The notes below the pieces were generated by a model. The model had not been told where the DNA came from. It ran no database searches and saw nothing but the letters and a program-made list of their open reading frames with translations. Positions 1 through 9,507 of a stretch of DNA of 64,000 nt are shown one piece after another. The DNA is from Iodidimonas muriae (GTDB lineage Bacteria > Pseudomonadota > Alphaproteobacteria > Sphingomonadales > Rhodothalassiaceae): NCBI RefSeq assembly GCF_014647255.1, contig NZ_BMOV01000006.1:62001-126000 (forward strand), written 5' to 3'. The translations under genes and the position numbers were made by a program. The stretch's first letter is position 1. The number at the start of each line of letters is the position of its first letter.

Positions 1-1470
1 TATCCTTTCGCCGGAACGCCCAATGTCACCGTGGATCTGGGTGTTGTGACACTTGAAGATCAAAAGACCCAATGGATTGATCTGGGCGATGAGGAAGATA
101 TCTATCTAGCCCGGGTGAATTGGCTACCAGATAGCCGCCATGTGGCCTTTCAGCGCGAAAGCCGCGATCAAAAGCAACTGGATCTGGTATTTGCCGATCT
201 GGAAAGCTGCACAAACCGCACTGTCCTTACGGAAAGGGCGGAAACATGGTTGAATCTGCACAATAATCTGCGGTTTTTGAAAAACAGCGACCGGTTCATC
301 TGGTCATCGGAAAAAAGCGGCTATCGCCATCTTTATCTTTATGACCTGTCGGGCAAGGAACTTGCACCCCTAACCGCCGGCGATTGGGTGGTTTCCGGTA
401 TCAAGCAAGTGGATGAAAAGGGCGGGAAACTCTATTTCACCGGCTTTCATGAAACGCCCATTGAAAGCCATCTTTATTCCGTGTCTTTGACACCTGATCC
501 AAAGTCTCTCACACGCCTGACGGTGGAAAAGGGCTCGCACAATGTGAGCGTAAGCCGGGATGCCTCGGTATTCGTGGATAATTATTCCGCGCCTAAGGTG
601 CCACCCCGGGCTGCTCTCAAGAAAATAGATGGCACGCTCATTACATGGATTGAAGAAAATCCGTTGGATGGCGACCATCCCTATGCCCCTTATCTGGATA
701 AGCATGTGGAGCCGGAATTCGGGACATTAAAAGCGGAAGATGGCACTATTCTTCATTATTCGCTGATGAAGCCTGCCGATTTCGATGCGAAAAAAACCTA
801 TCCGGCGGTGGTGAATGTTTATGGCGGCCCCGGTGTGCAAAGGGTGCGCAATAGCTGGTCCATCGATTTCGACCAGATCCTTGCGCGGAATGGTTATGTG
901 GTGTTCAAACTGGACAATCGCGGCTCTACCAATCGGGGCAAGGCCTTTGAAGATGTGATTTATCACAATATGGGGTCGGCGGAAGTCAGCGATCAGGTGA
1001 CAGGGGCTGCGTTTTTGGCGAGCCTTGAGTATGTGGATGCGGACCGGATCGGCGTTTATGGCTGGTCTTATGGCGGTTATATGACCATCGAACTGCTGTC
1101 GAAAGCGTCGGAGATTTTCAAGGCGGGCATGTCGGTGGCGCCGGTGACCGATTGGCGGCTTTATGACACCCATTATACCGAACGATTCCTTGGCATGCCC
1201 GATGAGGGTGATGCTTATGAAATTTCTTCGGTTTTTCCATATATCGAAGGCATCAAGCCCAACAGCCTGCGGCTTGTGCATGGTATGGCCGATGATAATG
1301 TGTTCTTTGATAATGCGGTGAAGCTGATGAGCCATTTGCAAGAAAAAGGCGTGCCTTTCGAGCTGATGACGTATCCGGGCAAACGCCATGGCATTAGCGG
1401 ACAGGCAACGCGGAAGCATCTGTGGACTGACACGCTCGATTTCTTCGATCGGAAGCTGAGCGCAGATTAA
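1..1470 (+). CDS. S9 family (DPP-IV-like) prolyl oligopeptidase, 5' end outside window
   Basis: The reading frame is open from the first base, so the N-terminus lies outside the window. The visible 490 codons hold the end of the DPP-IV beta-propeller domain followed by an alpha/beta-hydrolase catalytic domain. The nucleophile serine sits in GWSYGGY, the acid in the stretch HGMADDNV, and the histidine in GKRHGIS, which together form the S9 triad. Such enzymes cut peptides after proline or alanine, usually in the periplasm. The gene converges on phaC and shares a bidirectional terminator with it. Family assignment is firm; the substrate is unknown. Confidence 0.9.
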   Translation, partial: YPFAGTPNVTVDLGVVTLEDQKTQWIDLGDEEDIYLARVNWLPDSRHVAFQRESRDQKQLDLVFADLESCTNRTVLTERAETWLNLHNNLRFLKNSDRFIWSSEKSGYRHLYLYDLSGKELAPLTAGDWVVSGIKQVDEKGGKLYFTGFHETPIESHLYSVSLTPDPKSLTRLTVEKGSHNVSVSRDASVFVDNYSAPKVPPRAALKKIDGTLITWIEENPLDGDHPYAPYLDKHVEPEFGTLKAEDGTILHYSLMKPADFDAKKTYPAVVNVYGGPGVQRVRNSWSIDFDQILARNGYVVFKLDNRGSTNRGKAFEDVIYHNMGSAEVSDQVTGAAFLASLEYVDADRIGVYGWSYGGYMTIELLSKASEIFKAGMSVAPVTDWRLYDTHYTERFLGMPDEGDAYEISSVFPYIEGIKPNSLRLVHGMADDNVFFDNAVKLMSHLQEKGVPFELMTYPGKRHGISGQATRKHLWTDTLDFFDRKLSAD

Positions 1471-1492
1471 AGCCTTCTGACGAAAGAGCGAT

Positions 1493-1533
1493 TAAAAAGC
1501 GGCGCGGGATATTTCATCTCGCGCCGCTTTTGT
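1493..1533. terminator. Bidirectional terminator between S9 peptidase and phaC
   Basis: A perfect 12-bp stem, AAAAGCGGCGCG at 1495-1506 with its complement at 1520-1531, has A-run and T-run flanks on both strands. It lies between two convergent genes, so it can end both transcripts. Confidence 0.8.
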
Positions 1534-1563
1534 GGTTACAGATGTTCAGGTCTGGTCTGGCCG

Positions 1564-3381
1564 TTACAGCGCCTTCACCTTCACATAGCGACCCGGTGCG
1601 TCTTCAATGGCTGGAAAGTCACCGGACCCCGCTGTGCGGGCGGGGACTTTTTTCCCGCTGTGTTTTTCAATCCATTTTATCCAGTCCGGCCACCAGGACC
1701 CGGGTGTTTCTTTGGCTTTCGAGACAAAGCTTTCCAAAGTATTTGGCAACCGTCCGCTGCGTGTCCAATACTGATATTTCTTGGCGGATGGCGGGTTTAC
1801 CACACCAGCGATATGGCCCGATCCTGCCAGCACGAAGCGTTTGGGGCCCGAGAGAATTTTGGTCATTTTATAGACCGATTCCGGCGGCGCGATATGGTCT
1901 TCTTTCCCTGCCTGAATATAGGCCGGTGTTTTGATGGATGTGAGATCTATTTTCTCGCCGGCAAGGGTCATCTGATTGGGTTTGACCAGCGCATTTTCAT
2001 AATACATGCAGCGCAGATATTGCTCATGCACGCCTGCAGGCAGATTGGTGCTGTCGGAATTCCAATAGAGCAGGTCAAAGGGGAAGGGTTCTTTCCCTAA
2101 AAGATAATTGTTTACGGCAAAAGACCAGATCAGATCGTTGGACCGTAACAGATTAAAGGTGCTGAACATGGATCGTGCGTCCAGATACCCTTTTTTCCGC
2201 ATACGCTTGGAAAGAACTTCCAACTGGTCTTCATCCACAAAAACCTTCAATTCACCGGCATCTTCAAAATCCACCTGTGCGGTGAAAAAGGTAACGGAAT
2301 TCACTCTGTCCTCTTCGCCCTTTGCATGAAGCCATGCAAGGGTGGCCGCCAGCAGGGTTCCGGCCACGCAATAGCCGATCACATTGGCCCCGCGCACGCC
2401 GGTGATCTTTTCCACCATCTCTAAAGCGCGCACCTGACCGTCCTTGAGATAATCATCCAGGGTTTTGTCGCGCAGATTGGGGCCGGGATTGACCCAGGAC
2501 ACGATGAATACGGTCAACCCCTGATCCACGCACCATTTGACGAAGCTTTTTTCTGCCGTCAGATCGAGAATGTAGAATTTGTTGATCCATGGCGGGAAGA
2601 TCAGCAAGGGCGTTTCATAAACCTGCTCCGTGCTGGGGCTATATTGCAAAAGCTGGAACAGCTCACATTCATAGACCACCTTGCCCGGTGTTATGGCCAC
2701 ATTGCGCCCCACTTCGAAGGCGTCTTTGTCGGTCATGGAAATGTTGAGTTCACCTTCACCGTGCTCCAGATCGCGCAGCAGGTTTTCCATGCCCTTCACC
2801 AGATTTTCACCCCGGCTTTCCACGGTGGCTTTCAAAACATCCGGATTGGTCATGGCGAAATTGGTGGGTGAGAGAGCGTCCACGAATTGACGGGTGTAAA
2901 ATTCCGTTTTGCGTTCGTCTTCGGGGTCCAGCCCTTCGGTTTCGCTAACAATCTTGTTCACATGGCGCGATGCCAAAAGATAGGACTGCTTGATGAAATC
3001 GAACAATTGGTTGTCCGACCATTCCGGGCTTTTAAAGCGCTTGTCGCCTTTTTCGGGCGTGATCACAGGGTCGGCCTTTTCGCCCATCATGTTCAGGGTC
3101 GTATTGTGCCAAAGCTGCATATAATCCTGAAACAAAGCCATTTGCTGTTCGGCTAGGCGTGTTGGATCGCTCATCATTTTTGACGTTAACTCGAAAAAAG
3201 AGTCGCCAATATTGAGCGGGTCCAGATCGGGATCTTCTGCCTGCTGTTTTTCCAGCCAATCCTGAACCAGCTTTTGGGTTTGTGCTGCGACCTTGGCCAT
3301 ATTGTCAGAATAAGCTTGCCAATCGGCGGGAGAGAAGATGTTTTCCTGTGGGGATTCTTCGCCATTATCCGGTTTGGTCAT
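1564..3381 (-). CDS. phaC: Class I poly(3-hydroxyalkanoate) synthase
   Basis: PhaC polymerises (R)-3-hydroxyacyl-CoA on the surface of the PHA granule. The protein is about 605 aa, typical of class I. It has the N-terminal PhaC domain and an alpha/beta-hydrolase fold with the modified lipase box GYCVAG, whose cysteine (about residue 338) is the nucleophile. A catalytic aspartate follows in GKEDHIAP and the histidine in GSGHIAGVV. The start is the second ATG of an ATGATG pair, because AGGAG lies 6 nt upstream; starts at 3384 or 3411 are also possible. A granule phasin gene lies at 18027. Function is well supported. Confidence 0.95.
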   Translation of the reverse strand: MTKPDNGEESPQENIFSPADWQAYSDNMAKVAAQTQKLVQDWLEKQQAEDPDLDPLNIGDSFFELTSKMMSDPTRLAEQQMALFQDYMQLWHNTTLNMMGEKADPVITPEKGDKRFKSPEWSDNQLFDFIKQSYLLASRHVNKIVSETEGLDPEDERKTEFYTRQFVDALSPTNFAMTNPDVLKATVESRGENLVKGMENLLRDLEHGEGELNISMTDKDAFEVGRNVAITPGKVVYECELFQLLQYSPSTEQVYETPLLIFPPWINKFYILDLTAEKSFVKWCVDQGLTVFIVSWVNPGPNLRDKTLDDYLKDGQVRALEMVEKITGVRGANVIGYCVAGTLLAATLAWLHAKGEEDRVNSVTFFTAQVDFEDAGELKVFVDEDQLEVLSKRMRKKGYLDARSMFSTFNLLRSNDLIWSFAVNNYLLGKEPFPFDLLYWNSDSTNLPAGVHEQYLRCMYYENALVKPNQMTLAGEKIDLTSIKTPAYIQAGKEDHIAPPESVYKMTKILSGPKRFVLAGSGHIAGVVNPPSAKKYQYWTRSGRLPNTLESFVSKAKETPGSWWPDWIKWIEKHSGKKVPARTAGSGDFPAIEDAPGRYVKVKAL

Positions 3382-3616
3382 CATCGTCTCCTGACAGGCT
3401 TGCGGCTTCATTTTATAACGACATCAAGATGTAAGATATGTTGGTGTCTTCTGCAATCATGTGGTCATTTTTGCCGCTTGATTTGCATCCACAAGGGCGT
3501 TTGATTATGGGAAATGGCGCGGCATCAAGATTGCGGTTTAATGTCGGGATCAAGATGATGCTATAGCTGGGCGTGGGCTTCGGTTTTTCAGAATGTCTTG
3601 GGCGAAAGGAACGGGA

Positions 3617-4588
3617 ATGGAACGAAAGAGCACGCTTGATCGCATGTTGGTGCTGGAAATGGTGCGGGTCACGGAAGCCGCGGCCATTGCAGCCTCTAAA
3701 TGGTGTGGGCTTGGCCGGGAAAAAGAAGCGGATCACGCAGCGGTGGAATCCATGCGGACAGCGTTCAATCGCCTGCATATTGATGGCACAGTGGTGATTG
3801 GCGAAGGCGAGCGTGATGAAGCGCCCATGTTGTTTATCGGCGAAAAAGTGGGATTGGGCGGCCCGGCGGTGGATATTGCTCTTGATCCCCTTGAAGGCAC
3901 CGGATTAACGGCGCGCTTTGCTCCCGATTCCATGGCGGTTTTGGCAATTGCCGAAGAAGGCAAGCTGTTGAATGCCCCGGATGTCTATATGGACAAGATT
4001 GCCATTGGCGGCGGTTATCCCGATGCTTTGGTGGATCTGGATAAAAGCCCGACAGAAAATGTCATGGCCCTTGCCAAGGCAAAAGGTGTCACCCCGCAAG
4101 ACATTACCGTCTGTGTGCTGGATCGGGTCCGCCATGAAAAATTGATCGGGGAATTGCGCAATATAGGGGCGCGGATCAAGCTGATCCCAGATGGCGATAT
4201 CGCGGGCATCATTGCCACCACGGACCCGGAAACCGGTGTCGATATGTATATGGGCGAGGGCGGTGCTCCCGAAGGGGTTTTGGCAGCCGCAGCGCTCAAC
4301 TGCGTGGGTGGCCAGATGCAAGGCCGTCTGGTTTTCCGCAATGATGATGAACGCAGCCGCGCCCAGCGCTGGGGCATTACGGATCTGAACCGCAAATATG
4401 CACTGCACGATCTGGCCAGCGGTGATACCATTTTCGCAGCGACCGGTGTGACAGATGGCTCCATGCTGAAAGGTGTGTTCCGTTCTCGTACAGGATGGCG
4501 CACGGATTCCCTGGTGATGCGCGCCTCCACCCGCACCGTGCGTCATGTTCGTACTGATCATCTTTTAGAGGACCCACCCCGCTCTTGA
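3617..4588 (+). CDS. glpX: Class II fructose-1,6-bisphosphatase
   Basis: GlpX hydrolyses fructose-1,6-bisphosphate in gluconeogenesis. The 323-aa protein has family-typical motifs: ASKWCGLGREKEADHAAV near the N-terminus, the metal-binding region GEGERDEAPM and LDPLEGT, and MGEGGAPEGVLAAAAL in the second half. ATG 3617 is chosen because AAAGGAACGGGA lies directly upstream. The stop overlaps the recJ start by 4 bases (TTGA), which suggests translational coupling. In some bacteria the same family also accepts sedoheptulose-1,7-bisphosphate. Confidence 0.93.
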   Translation: MERKSTLDRMLVLEMVRVTEAAAIAASKWCGLGREKEADHAAVESMRTAFNRLHIDGTVVIGEGERDEAPMLFIGEKVGLGGPAVDIALDPLEGTGLTARFAPDSMAVLAIAEEGKLLNAPDVYMDKIAIGGGYPDALVDLDKSPTENVMALAKAKGVTPQDITVCVLDRVRHEKLIGELRNIGARIKLIPDGDIAGIIATTDPETGVDMYMGEGGAPEGVLAAAALNCVGGQMQGRLVFRNDDERSRAQRWGITDLNRKYALHDLASGDTIFAATGVTDGSMLKGVFRSRTGWRTDSLVMRASTRTVRHVRTDHLLEDPPRS

Positions 4589-6381
4589 CGGATCATCCCA
4601 TTACCGACGATTTTGCTTTGGATGTGCAGCACTCTTTGGGTGGCAGGGCATGGCGTTTGCGCCCCTGCGATGAACGATTGGCTGTGCATCTGAGCCAGCA
4701 ATTCGAGCTGGAGGATATGGTGGGCCGGGTTTTGGCCGGGCGAGGGGTCACCCCTGAAGACGCGCCCGTCTTCCTCAGTCCGTCCTTGCGTTCCAGCTTG
4801 CCCGATCCGTCTGTCCTCAAGGATATGGACGTGGCGGCGGACCGCATCGCCGCAGCCATTGCGGGCGGTGAACAATTGGCGGTTTTTGGGGATTATGATG
4901 TGGATGGGGCCACCTCGTCTGCATTGCTGAAAAAATTTATGGATGCGGTGGGGGGCCGCCTGCGCATCTATATTCCCGACCGTATCACCGAAGGGTATGG
5001 CCCCAACAGCACAGCGCTGGCCCAGCTTGCCTCGGAAGGGGTTGGCCTTGTCATCACGGTGGATTGCGGCACCTTGTCTTATGAGCCGTTGGCTGCCGCC
5101 GCAAAGATGGGGCTGGAGGTGATCGTGGTGGATCACCATAAGGCGGAATCAGAGCTGCCAACCGCTTTGGCCGTGGTCAATCCCAATCGGCTGGATGAAG
5201 ACGGCAATCTGGGGCAGTTGGCGGCTGTCGGGGTGACATTCTTGCTGGTGGTGGCCGTCAATCGCGCTTTGCGTCGGGCCGGATGGTATACTGCCGACCG
5301 TTTAGAGCCTGATTTGCTGGCATGGCTGGATGTGGTGGCGCTGGGAACCGTATGTGATGTGGTGCCACTTACCGGCCCCAATCGGGCGCTGGTGGCGCAA
5401 GGGCTGAAGGTGATGGCCCGCCGTGACAATATAGGGCTGGCGGCGCTGGCCGATGTGGCCCGCATGGATGCCGCTCCGGCTGTGTATCATTTGGGGTTTT
5501 TATTGGGGCCACGGGTGAATGCCGGGGGCCGCGTGGGGGAGGCGGACCTTGGGGCGCGTTTGCTTACCACCCATGATCCGGCATTGGCCCGCAGCCTGGC
5601 AGAACAACTGGATCTTTATAATTCCGAGCGCCAAGCCCTCGAAGCGGATGTTCAGGCTCAGGCTTTGGCTTCGGTTTTATCGGAAAAAAATGGCGAAGAC
5701 CCGCATCCCGTCGTCTTCGCCTCTGGTGAGGGATGGCATCCCGGCGTGATCGGCATTGTGGCGTCAAGGCTGACGGACCGGTTCGGCAGGCCCAGCGTGG
5801 TGATTGCCATTGATGAAGCGGGGGATGCCAAAGGATCTGCCCGGTCTATTCCCGGTGTGGATATCGGGGCCGCCATTATCGAAGCGGCGCGGCGCGGGCA
5901 TATTACGAAAGGCGGAGGCCATGCCATGGCAGCAGGGTTGAGCGCCCGTGCCGATCAATTGCCTGCCTTGCGGGCTTTTTTGGAAGAGTGGCTGGAGGCC
6001 AGAGTGGAAAAGGCGCGCGCCGGACGCGTGCTGGATCTGGATGGTGTTCTGAGCCTGAAGGGCTGTACGCTCGATCTTGTAAAGGCGCTGGAGGCGCTGG
6101 CCCCCTTCGGCATGGGTAATCCCGCCCCGCGCTTTGCCTTGCCGTCTGTGGAGCTTGTGCGCTGCGATATGGTGGGGCGTGGCCATGTGCGGTGCATTTT
6201 TGCCGGCAGTGGTGGTGGACGATTGAAGGCTGTGGCCTTTCGCGTTGCGGATCAGGAGTTGGGTGAAGCGCTTTTGAAAGGAATTGGAAAGCGGTTTCAT
6301 GTGGCCGGGCGTTTGAAGATCGATGATTGGGGGGCAAAACCCCGCGTGGAAATGACCATTGACGACGCCGTTTTGGCTTAA
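4585..6381 (+). CDS. recJ: Single-stranded-DNA-specific exonuclease RecJ
   Basis: RecJ degrades single-stranded DNA 5' to 3' in recombination and mismatch repair. The 598-aa protein carries the DHH phosphoesterase motifs, with FGDYDVDGATSSALL and VVDHHKAE in the first third, followed by the DHHA1 region (GGGHAMAAGL) and a C-terminal OB-like domain. The TTG start overlaps the glpX stop; no in-frame ATG occurs until well inside the conserved region, so TTG is the best choice. tRNA-Glu follows about 95 bp downstream. Confidence 0.94.
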   Translation: MTDHPITDDFALDVQHSLGGRAWRLRPCDERLAVHLSQQFELEDMVGRVLAGRGVTPEDAPVFLSPSLRSSLPDPSVLKDMDVAADRIAAAIAGGEQLAVFGDYDVDGATSSALLKKFMDAVGGRLRIYIPDRITEGYGPNSTALAQLASEGVGLVITVDCGTLSYEPLAAAAKMGLEVIVVDHHKAESELPTALAVVNPNRLDEDGNLGQLAAVGVTFLLVVAVNRALRRAGWYTADRLEPDLLAWLDVVALGTVCDVVPLTGPNRALVAQGLKVMARRDNIGLAALADVARMDAAPAVYHLGFLLGPRVNAGGRVGEADLGARLLTTHDPALARSLAEQLDLYNSERQALEADVQAQALASVLSEKNGEDPHPVVFASGEGWHPGVIGIVASRLTDRFGRPSVVIAIDEAGDAKGSARSIPGVDIGAAIIEAARRGHITKGGGHAMAAGLSARADQLPALRAFLEEWLEARVEKARAGRVLDLDGVLSLKGCTLDLVKALEALAPFGMGNPAPRFALPSVELVRCDMVGRGHVRCIFAGSGGGRLKAVAFRVADQELGEALLKGIGKRFHVAGRLKIDDWGAKPRVEMTIDDAVLA

Positions 6382-6476
6382 AACAGGGGCTTTCAAATAT
6401 TTTCGTGATTTTTCTACAAAGTGTGCTTGACGGGGCCGCCATCCATTGGCTAAACACCCCTCCACGCGAGCAGCAC

Positions 6477-6552
6477 GGCCCCTTCGTCTAGCGGTCTAGG
6501 ACGTCGCCCTTTCACGGCGAAAACACGGGTTCGAGTCCCGTAGGGGTCACCA
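6477..6552 (+). tRNA. tRNA-Glu (anticodon TTC)
   Basis: The 76-nt cloverleaf has acceptor stem GGCCCCT/AGGGGTC with one G-U pair, anticodon loop CTTTCAC (anticodon TTC at 6511-6513), TpsiC loop GTTCGAGTC and an encoded CCA at 6550-6552. It closely resembles other bacterial tRNA-Glu sequences. Confidence 0.97.
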
Positions 6553-6608
6553 GCCTTTTATATCAAAGGCTTGGCGGTGATCAGAACAATCTGAAAATCA
6601 AATGAAAC

Positions 6609-6644
6609 ATCCACCCCCTTCGGGGGGGGCGGTGATGGTTTTTA
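6609..6644 (+). terminator. Probable terminator downstream of tRNA-Glu
   Basis: A C-rich arm (CCACCCCC), a TTCG loop and a G-rich arm are followed by GTTTTTAT. The hairpin lies about 60 bp after the tRNA and probably ends its transcript. Confidence 0.6.
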
Positions 6645-6758
6645 TCGCCTTTTGGCAATATCCCGATCATGCTTTGCGCAGTTCAAGATATCGCATCATT
6701 TAAACACGATGGTTGACCCGCTCAATTTGGTATGGGTCATATGGGGAATATGGATATA

Positions 6759-7715
6759 TCAGCGGCGGCAGACGACCCGCACAATGCTTTCATTGTCCAA
6801 AGGTGATTTTGCATGGCCGCTCATCTCAACAGCGGTGTCGTCGGGGGCGGTGTCTCTCTCCGCCCTTGGATATGTGGCCAGATGGAGGCCGCTTTCTTTT
6901 AAGAAACGGTCAAGGCTTTCATTGGCGATGGCAAAGGCCATATTCCGTACACGTGAGCCAGAGGCTTGAAAAATCGCCACGCTATTGGCTTTGGCAATCA
7001 CCATCCCCACCAGCGCCCCCTGATCATCGAAAAGCGGGCCACCGCTATTGCCGCCGCGAACCGGCGCTTTGAAGGCAAGAAAGCGCGCGGTACCATCATC
7101 GAAGCTGATATCTTGCAAGACCCCGTCAATGCTGCCGGGGCGGATGCGCGGCAGGCCCTGTTCGGGATATCCGATCGCCGTCACGCTATCGCCGCGTGCG
7201 GGATGATCCGGGCGTGCCAAAAGGGGCGGAAGCTGAAGTGCGGGGGCAAAAAGCAGGGCAATATCTTGATCGGGGGACCGCATAAGGATCGTGGCTTCAA
7301 AGCCTGTGCCATCGGCAAGATTCAGATTGGGCGTATCGCAATGATCCACCACATGCCGGGCGGTCAGGAAATATCCCCGTTCATCAATGGAAAAGGCGGT
7401 TCCGAAGGCGACAATTCTAGCGCGGGACGGGGCTTTTTCCGCAGCGCTATTATCGTCATTCCCGCTATGAGGCATAGCGGGAAGAATTCGTGACAGCCGT
7501 TCGCGTTTTATGCGGTCGCGGATTATTTGTGCTTCTTCGGCGGTTACCACGTCGCCTTCACAGGTGCCGTTCAAAACCGATTGAACGATGTCGCGCTCTT
7601 TATCGTAGCAGAGTGCTATGGGAGAAAAAGACCGGGCTGCACCGCTGAACAAGAGCGCTAAAAGCCCCGCAAAGATCACGGGATAGAATCGTAATTTTGC
7701 GGGGCTTCTGGTCAT
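6759..7715 (-). CDS. Exported trypsin-like serine protease
   Basis: The 318-aa protein has an N-terminal signal peptide (hydrophobic run FAGLLALLFSGAARS) and a chymotrypsin-fold domain. The triad is readable: histidine in LTARHVVDHC, aspartate in SPDQDIALL and serine in GGNSGGPL. There is no PDZ domain, so it is not a full DegP/HtrA. It probably acts in the periplasm. A cysteine-containing helical segment lies between the signal peptide and the protease domain. The stop is 22 bp from the start side of nothing conserved; its upstream neighbour is yccF on the same strand. Confidence 0.8.
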   Translation of the reverse strand: MTRSPAKLRFYPVIFAGLLALLFSGAARSFSPIALCYDKERDIVQSVLNGTCEGDVVTAEEAQIIRDRIKRERLSRILPAMPHSGNDDNSAAEKAPSRARIVAFGTAFSIDERGYFLTARHVVDHCDTPNLNLADGTGFEATILMRSPDQDIALLFAPALQLPPLLARPDHPARGDSVTAIGYPEQGLPRIRPGSIDGVLQDISFDDGTARFLAFKAPVRGGNSGGPLFDDQGALVGMVIAKANSVAIFQASGSRVRNMAFAIANESLDRFLKESGLHLATYPRAERDTAPDDTAVEMSGHAKSPLDNESIVRVVCRR

Positions 7716-7737
7716 GGTCTAACCTGCGGTTCCGGCC

Positions 7738-8169
7738 TTAAGACCGTTGGGAATAGGGCTGGGTCATGTTGTTTCTGGATACCACCATCATGCCGACAGG
7801 GAACAAGGTGATAGGCACCAGCTTGAAATGGATATAGGCAAAGGGCAGGCCGATAATGGTGATGGCCAAAAACAAGCCGATAACAATATGGCCCAAAGCC
7901 AGCCACCAACCGGCCAGCAAGACCCAGATGATATTGCCCAACAGCCCCAAAGCACCGGTGCCGATATCTTCTTGGCCCAAAGCCGTATCCCGCCGCACTG
8001 CGTCAGAGCCAAAAGGCCATAATGTATAAAGCCCGATATTAAAAGCGGCCCGCGCCCAAGGGATGCCGATGATGGAAATAGCGAAAATCAGGGCGATAAA
8101 CCACCAGGCAAGCGCCAGCTCCAATCCGCCAAGGATAACCCATAACACATTGAAAATAAGCCGAAACAT
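7738..8169 (-). CDS. yccF: YccF family inner membrane protein
   Basis: The 143-aa protein contains two YccF repeats, each with a tryptophan-rich hydrophobic stretch (NVLWVILGGLELALAWW and NIIWVLLAGWWLALGH) followed by IGIPWARAAF or IGLPFAYIHF. Several membrane-spanning helices are evident. ATG 8169 is chosen because GAGGGG lies 7 nt upstream; ATG 8184 is an alternative. The family has no proven biochemical role. It is 22 bp from the downstream protease gene, so the two are probably co-transcribed from the AT-rich region near 8200-8240. Confidence 0.85.
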   Translation of the reverse strand: MFRLIFNVLWVILGGLELALAWWFIALIFAISIIGIPWARAAFNIGLYTLWPFGSDAVRRDTALGQEDIGTGALGLLGNIIWVLLAGWWLALGHIVIGLFLAITIIGLPFAYIHFKLVPITLFPVGMMVVSRNNMTQPYSQRS

Positions 8170-8295
8170 TGCAAATCCCCTCATGGATGGATGCTGAAAG
8201 CATCAAATTGATATATCTCACTTATATATATCTACGATCGTGTCATGCAATCACCTATGGCCCGCTCATCCGGCATTTTTGAGGGCCGTTTTTTA

Positions 8296-9429
8296 TCAGG
8301 CGGTCATTTGCCTATTAATCACCAGTCTTTGGATATCCGACGTCCCTTCGTAAATCTGACAGACTCTGACATCCCGGTAAATACGTTCAACCGGATAATC
8401 TTGTAAATATCCATATCCGCCCAATGTCTGGATCGCGGCGGAGCACACCTTTTCCGCCGCTTCCGAGGCAAACAGCTTGGCCATGCAGGCTTCTTTGAGG
8501 CACGGCTCGCCTGAATCTTTCAGGCTGGCTGCGTGGAGCACAAGCTGACGGGCGGCTTCCAGCTGTGTTGCCATATCGGCCAACCGGAACCCGACAGCCT
8601 GATGGGCTATGATCGGTTTTCCGAAGCTTTCCCGTTCGGTGGCATAGGCCGTGGCATAATCAAGGGCGGCCTGTGCCATGCCCACGGATTGCGCGGCAAT
8701 GCCAATGCGCCCCGCTTCCAGATTCATCAGGGCCAACCGGTAACCATCACCTTCCTTGCCCAACAGGCAGCTTGCGGGAATGGCCATATCCTCGAACACG
8801 ATCTGCGCCGTGTCCGATGATTTTTGCCCCAGCTTTTCTTCAATGCGGGCCACTTTATAGCCCGCTGTATCGGTGGGCACCAGAAAGGCGGAGATGCCGC
8901 GTTTTCCCGCATCGGGGTCGGTTACGGCAAACACGATGGCCACGCTGGCAATGCGTCCCGATGTGATGAATTGTTTGGTGCCATTCAGCACCCAGCCGGA
9001 GTTGTTTTTCCGGGCGCGGGTCTTGATTGCCGAGGCATCGGACCCTGCTTGCGGTTCAGTCAGGCAAAAGGCTCCGATGGCTTTTCCAGTGGCAAGCTGC
9101 GTAAGCCATTGCGCTTTCTGCTCTTCGTTTCCGGCCCCTTCAATGGCGGCGCAAACCGGGGAGTTATTGACGCTCATCAGGGTGGACAAGCCCCCGTCTC
9201 CCGCGGCGATTTCCATCAGAGCCAAGGCATAAGACACATAATCGGTGGCCGCCCCTTGATAGTCTTCGCTGACGGTCATTCCCAAAAGGCCAAGAGCGCC
9301 CATTTCGCGCAAAACGCTTTCGGGAATGACGCCATCGCGTTCCCATTGGGCGGCATAGGGGGCCACTTGATTGGTGGCAAAGGCCTTTGCCATGTCGCGG
9401 ATCATGCGTTGTTCTTCACTAAGAATCAT
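8296..9429 (-). CDS. Acyl-CoA dehydrogenase (short/branched-chain type)
   Basis: This FAD enzyme oxidises acyl-CoA to trans-2-enoyl-CoA. The 377-aa protein has all three ACAD domains: the helical N-domain starting at ILSEEQRMIRDMA, the beta-domain with FCLTEPQAGSDA and the C-terminal helical domain with TLGGYGYLQDYPVERIYRD. The catalytic glutamate lies in IYEGTSDIQRL, as in short-chain and branched-chain dehydrogenases. ATG 9429 matches the usual family N-terminus; the frame stays open upstream to 9495 but those residues are not conserved. Chain-length specificity cannot be read. Confidence 0.9.
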   Translation of the reverse strand: MILSEEQRMIRDMAKAFATNQVAPYAAQWERDGVIPESVLREMGALGLLGMTVSEDYQGAATDYVSYALALMEIAAGDGGLSTLMSVNNSPVCAAIEGAGNEEQKAQWLTQLATGKAIGAFCLTEPQAGSDASAIKTRARKNNSGWVLNGTKQFITSGRIASVAIVFAVTDPDAGKRGISAFLVPTDTAGYKVARIEEKLGQKSSDTAQIVFEDMAIPASCLLGKEGDGYRLALMNLEAGRIGIAAQSVGMAQAALDYATAYATERESFGKPIIAHQAVGFRLADMATQLEAARQLVLHAASLKDSGEPCLKEACMAKLFASEAAEKVCSAAIQTLGGYGYLQDYPVERIYRDVRVCQIYEGTSDIQRLVINRQMTA

Positions 9430-9507
9430 GGGTGATCGTCTCTTGTCTTTGGTTGAAAGGCGGACAGAAGGAAAAATATCATAAAAGGCCGTCATATTGG
9501 CAAAAGA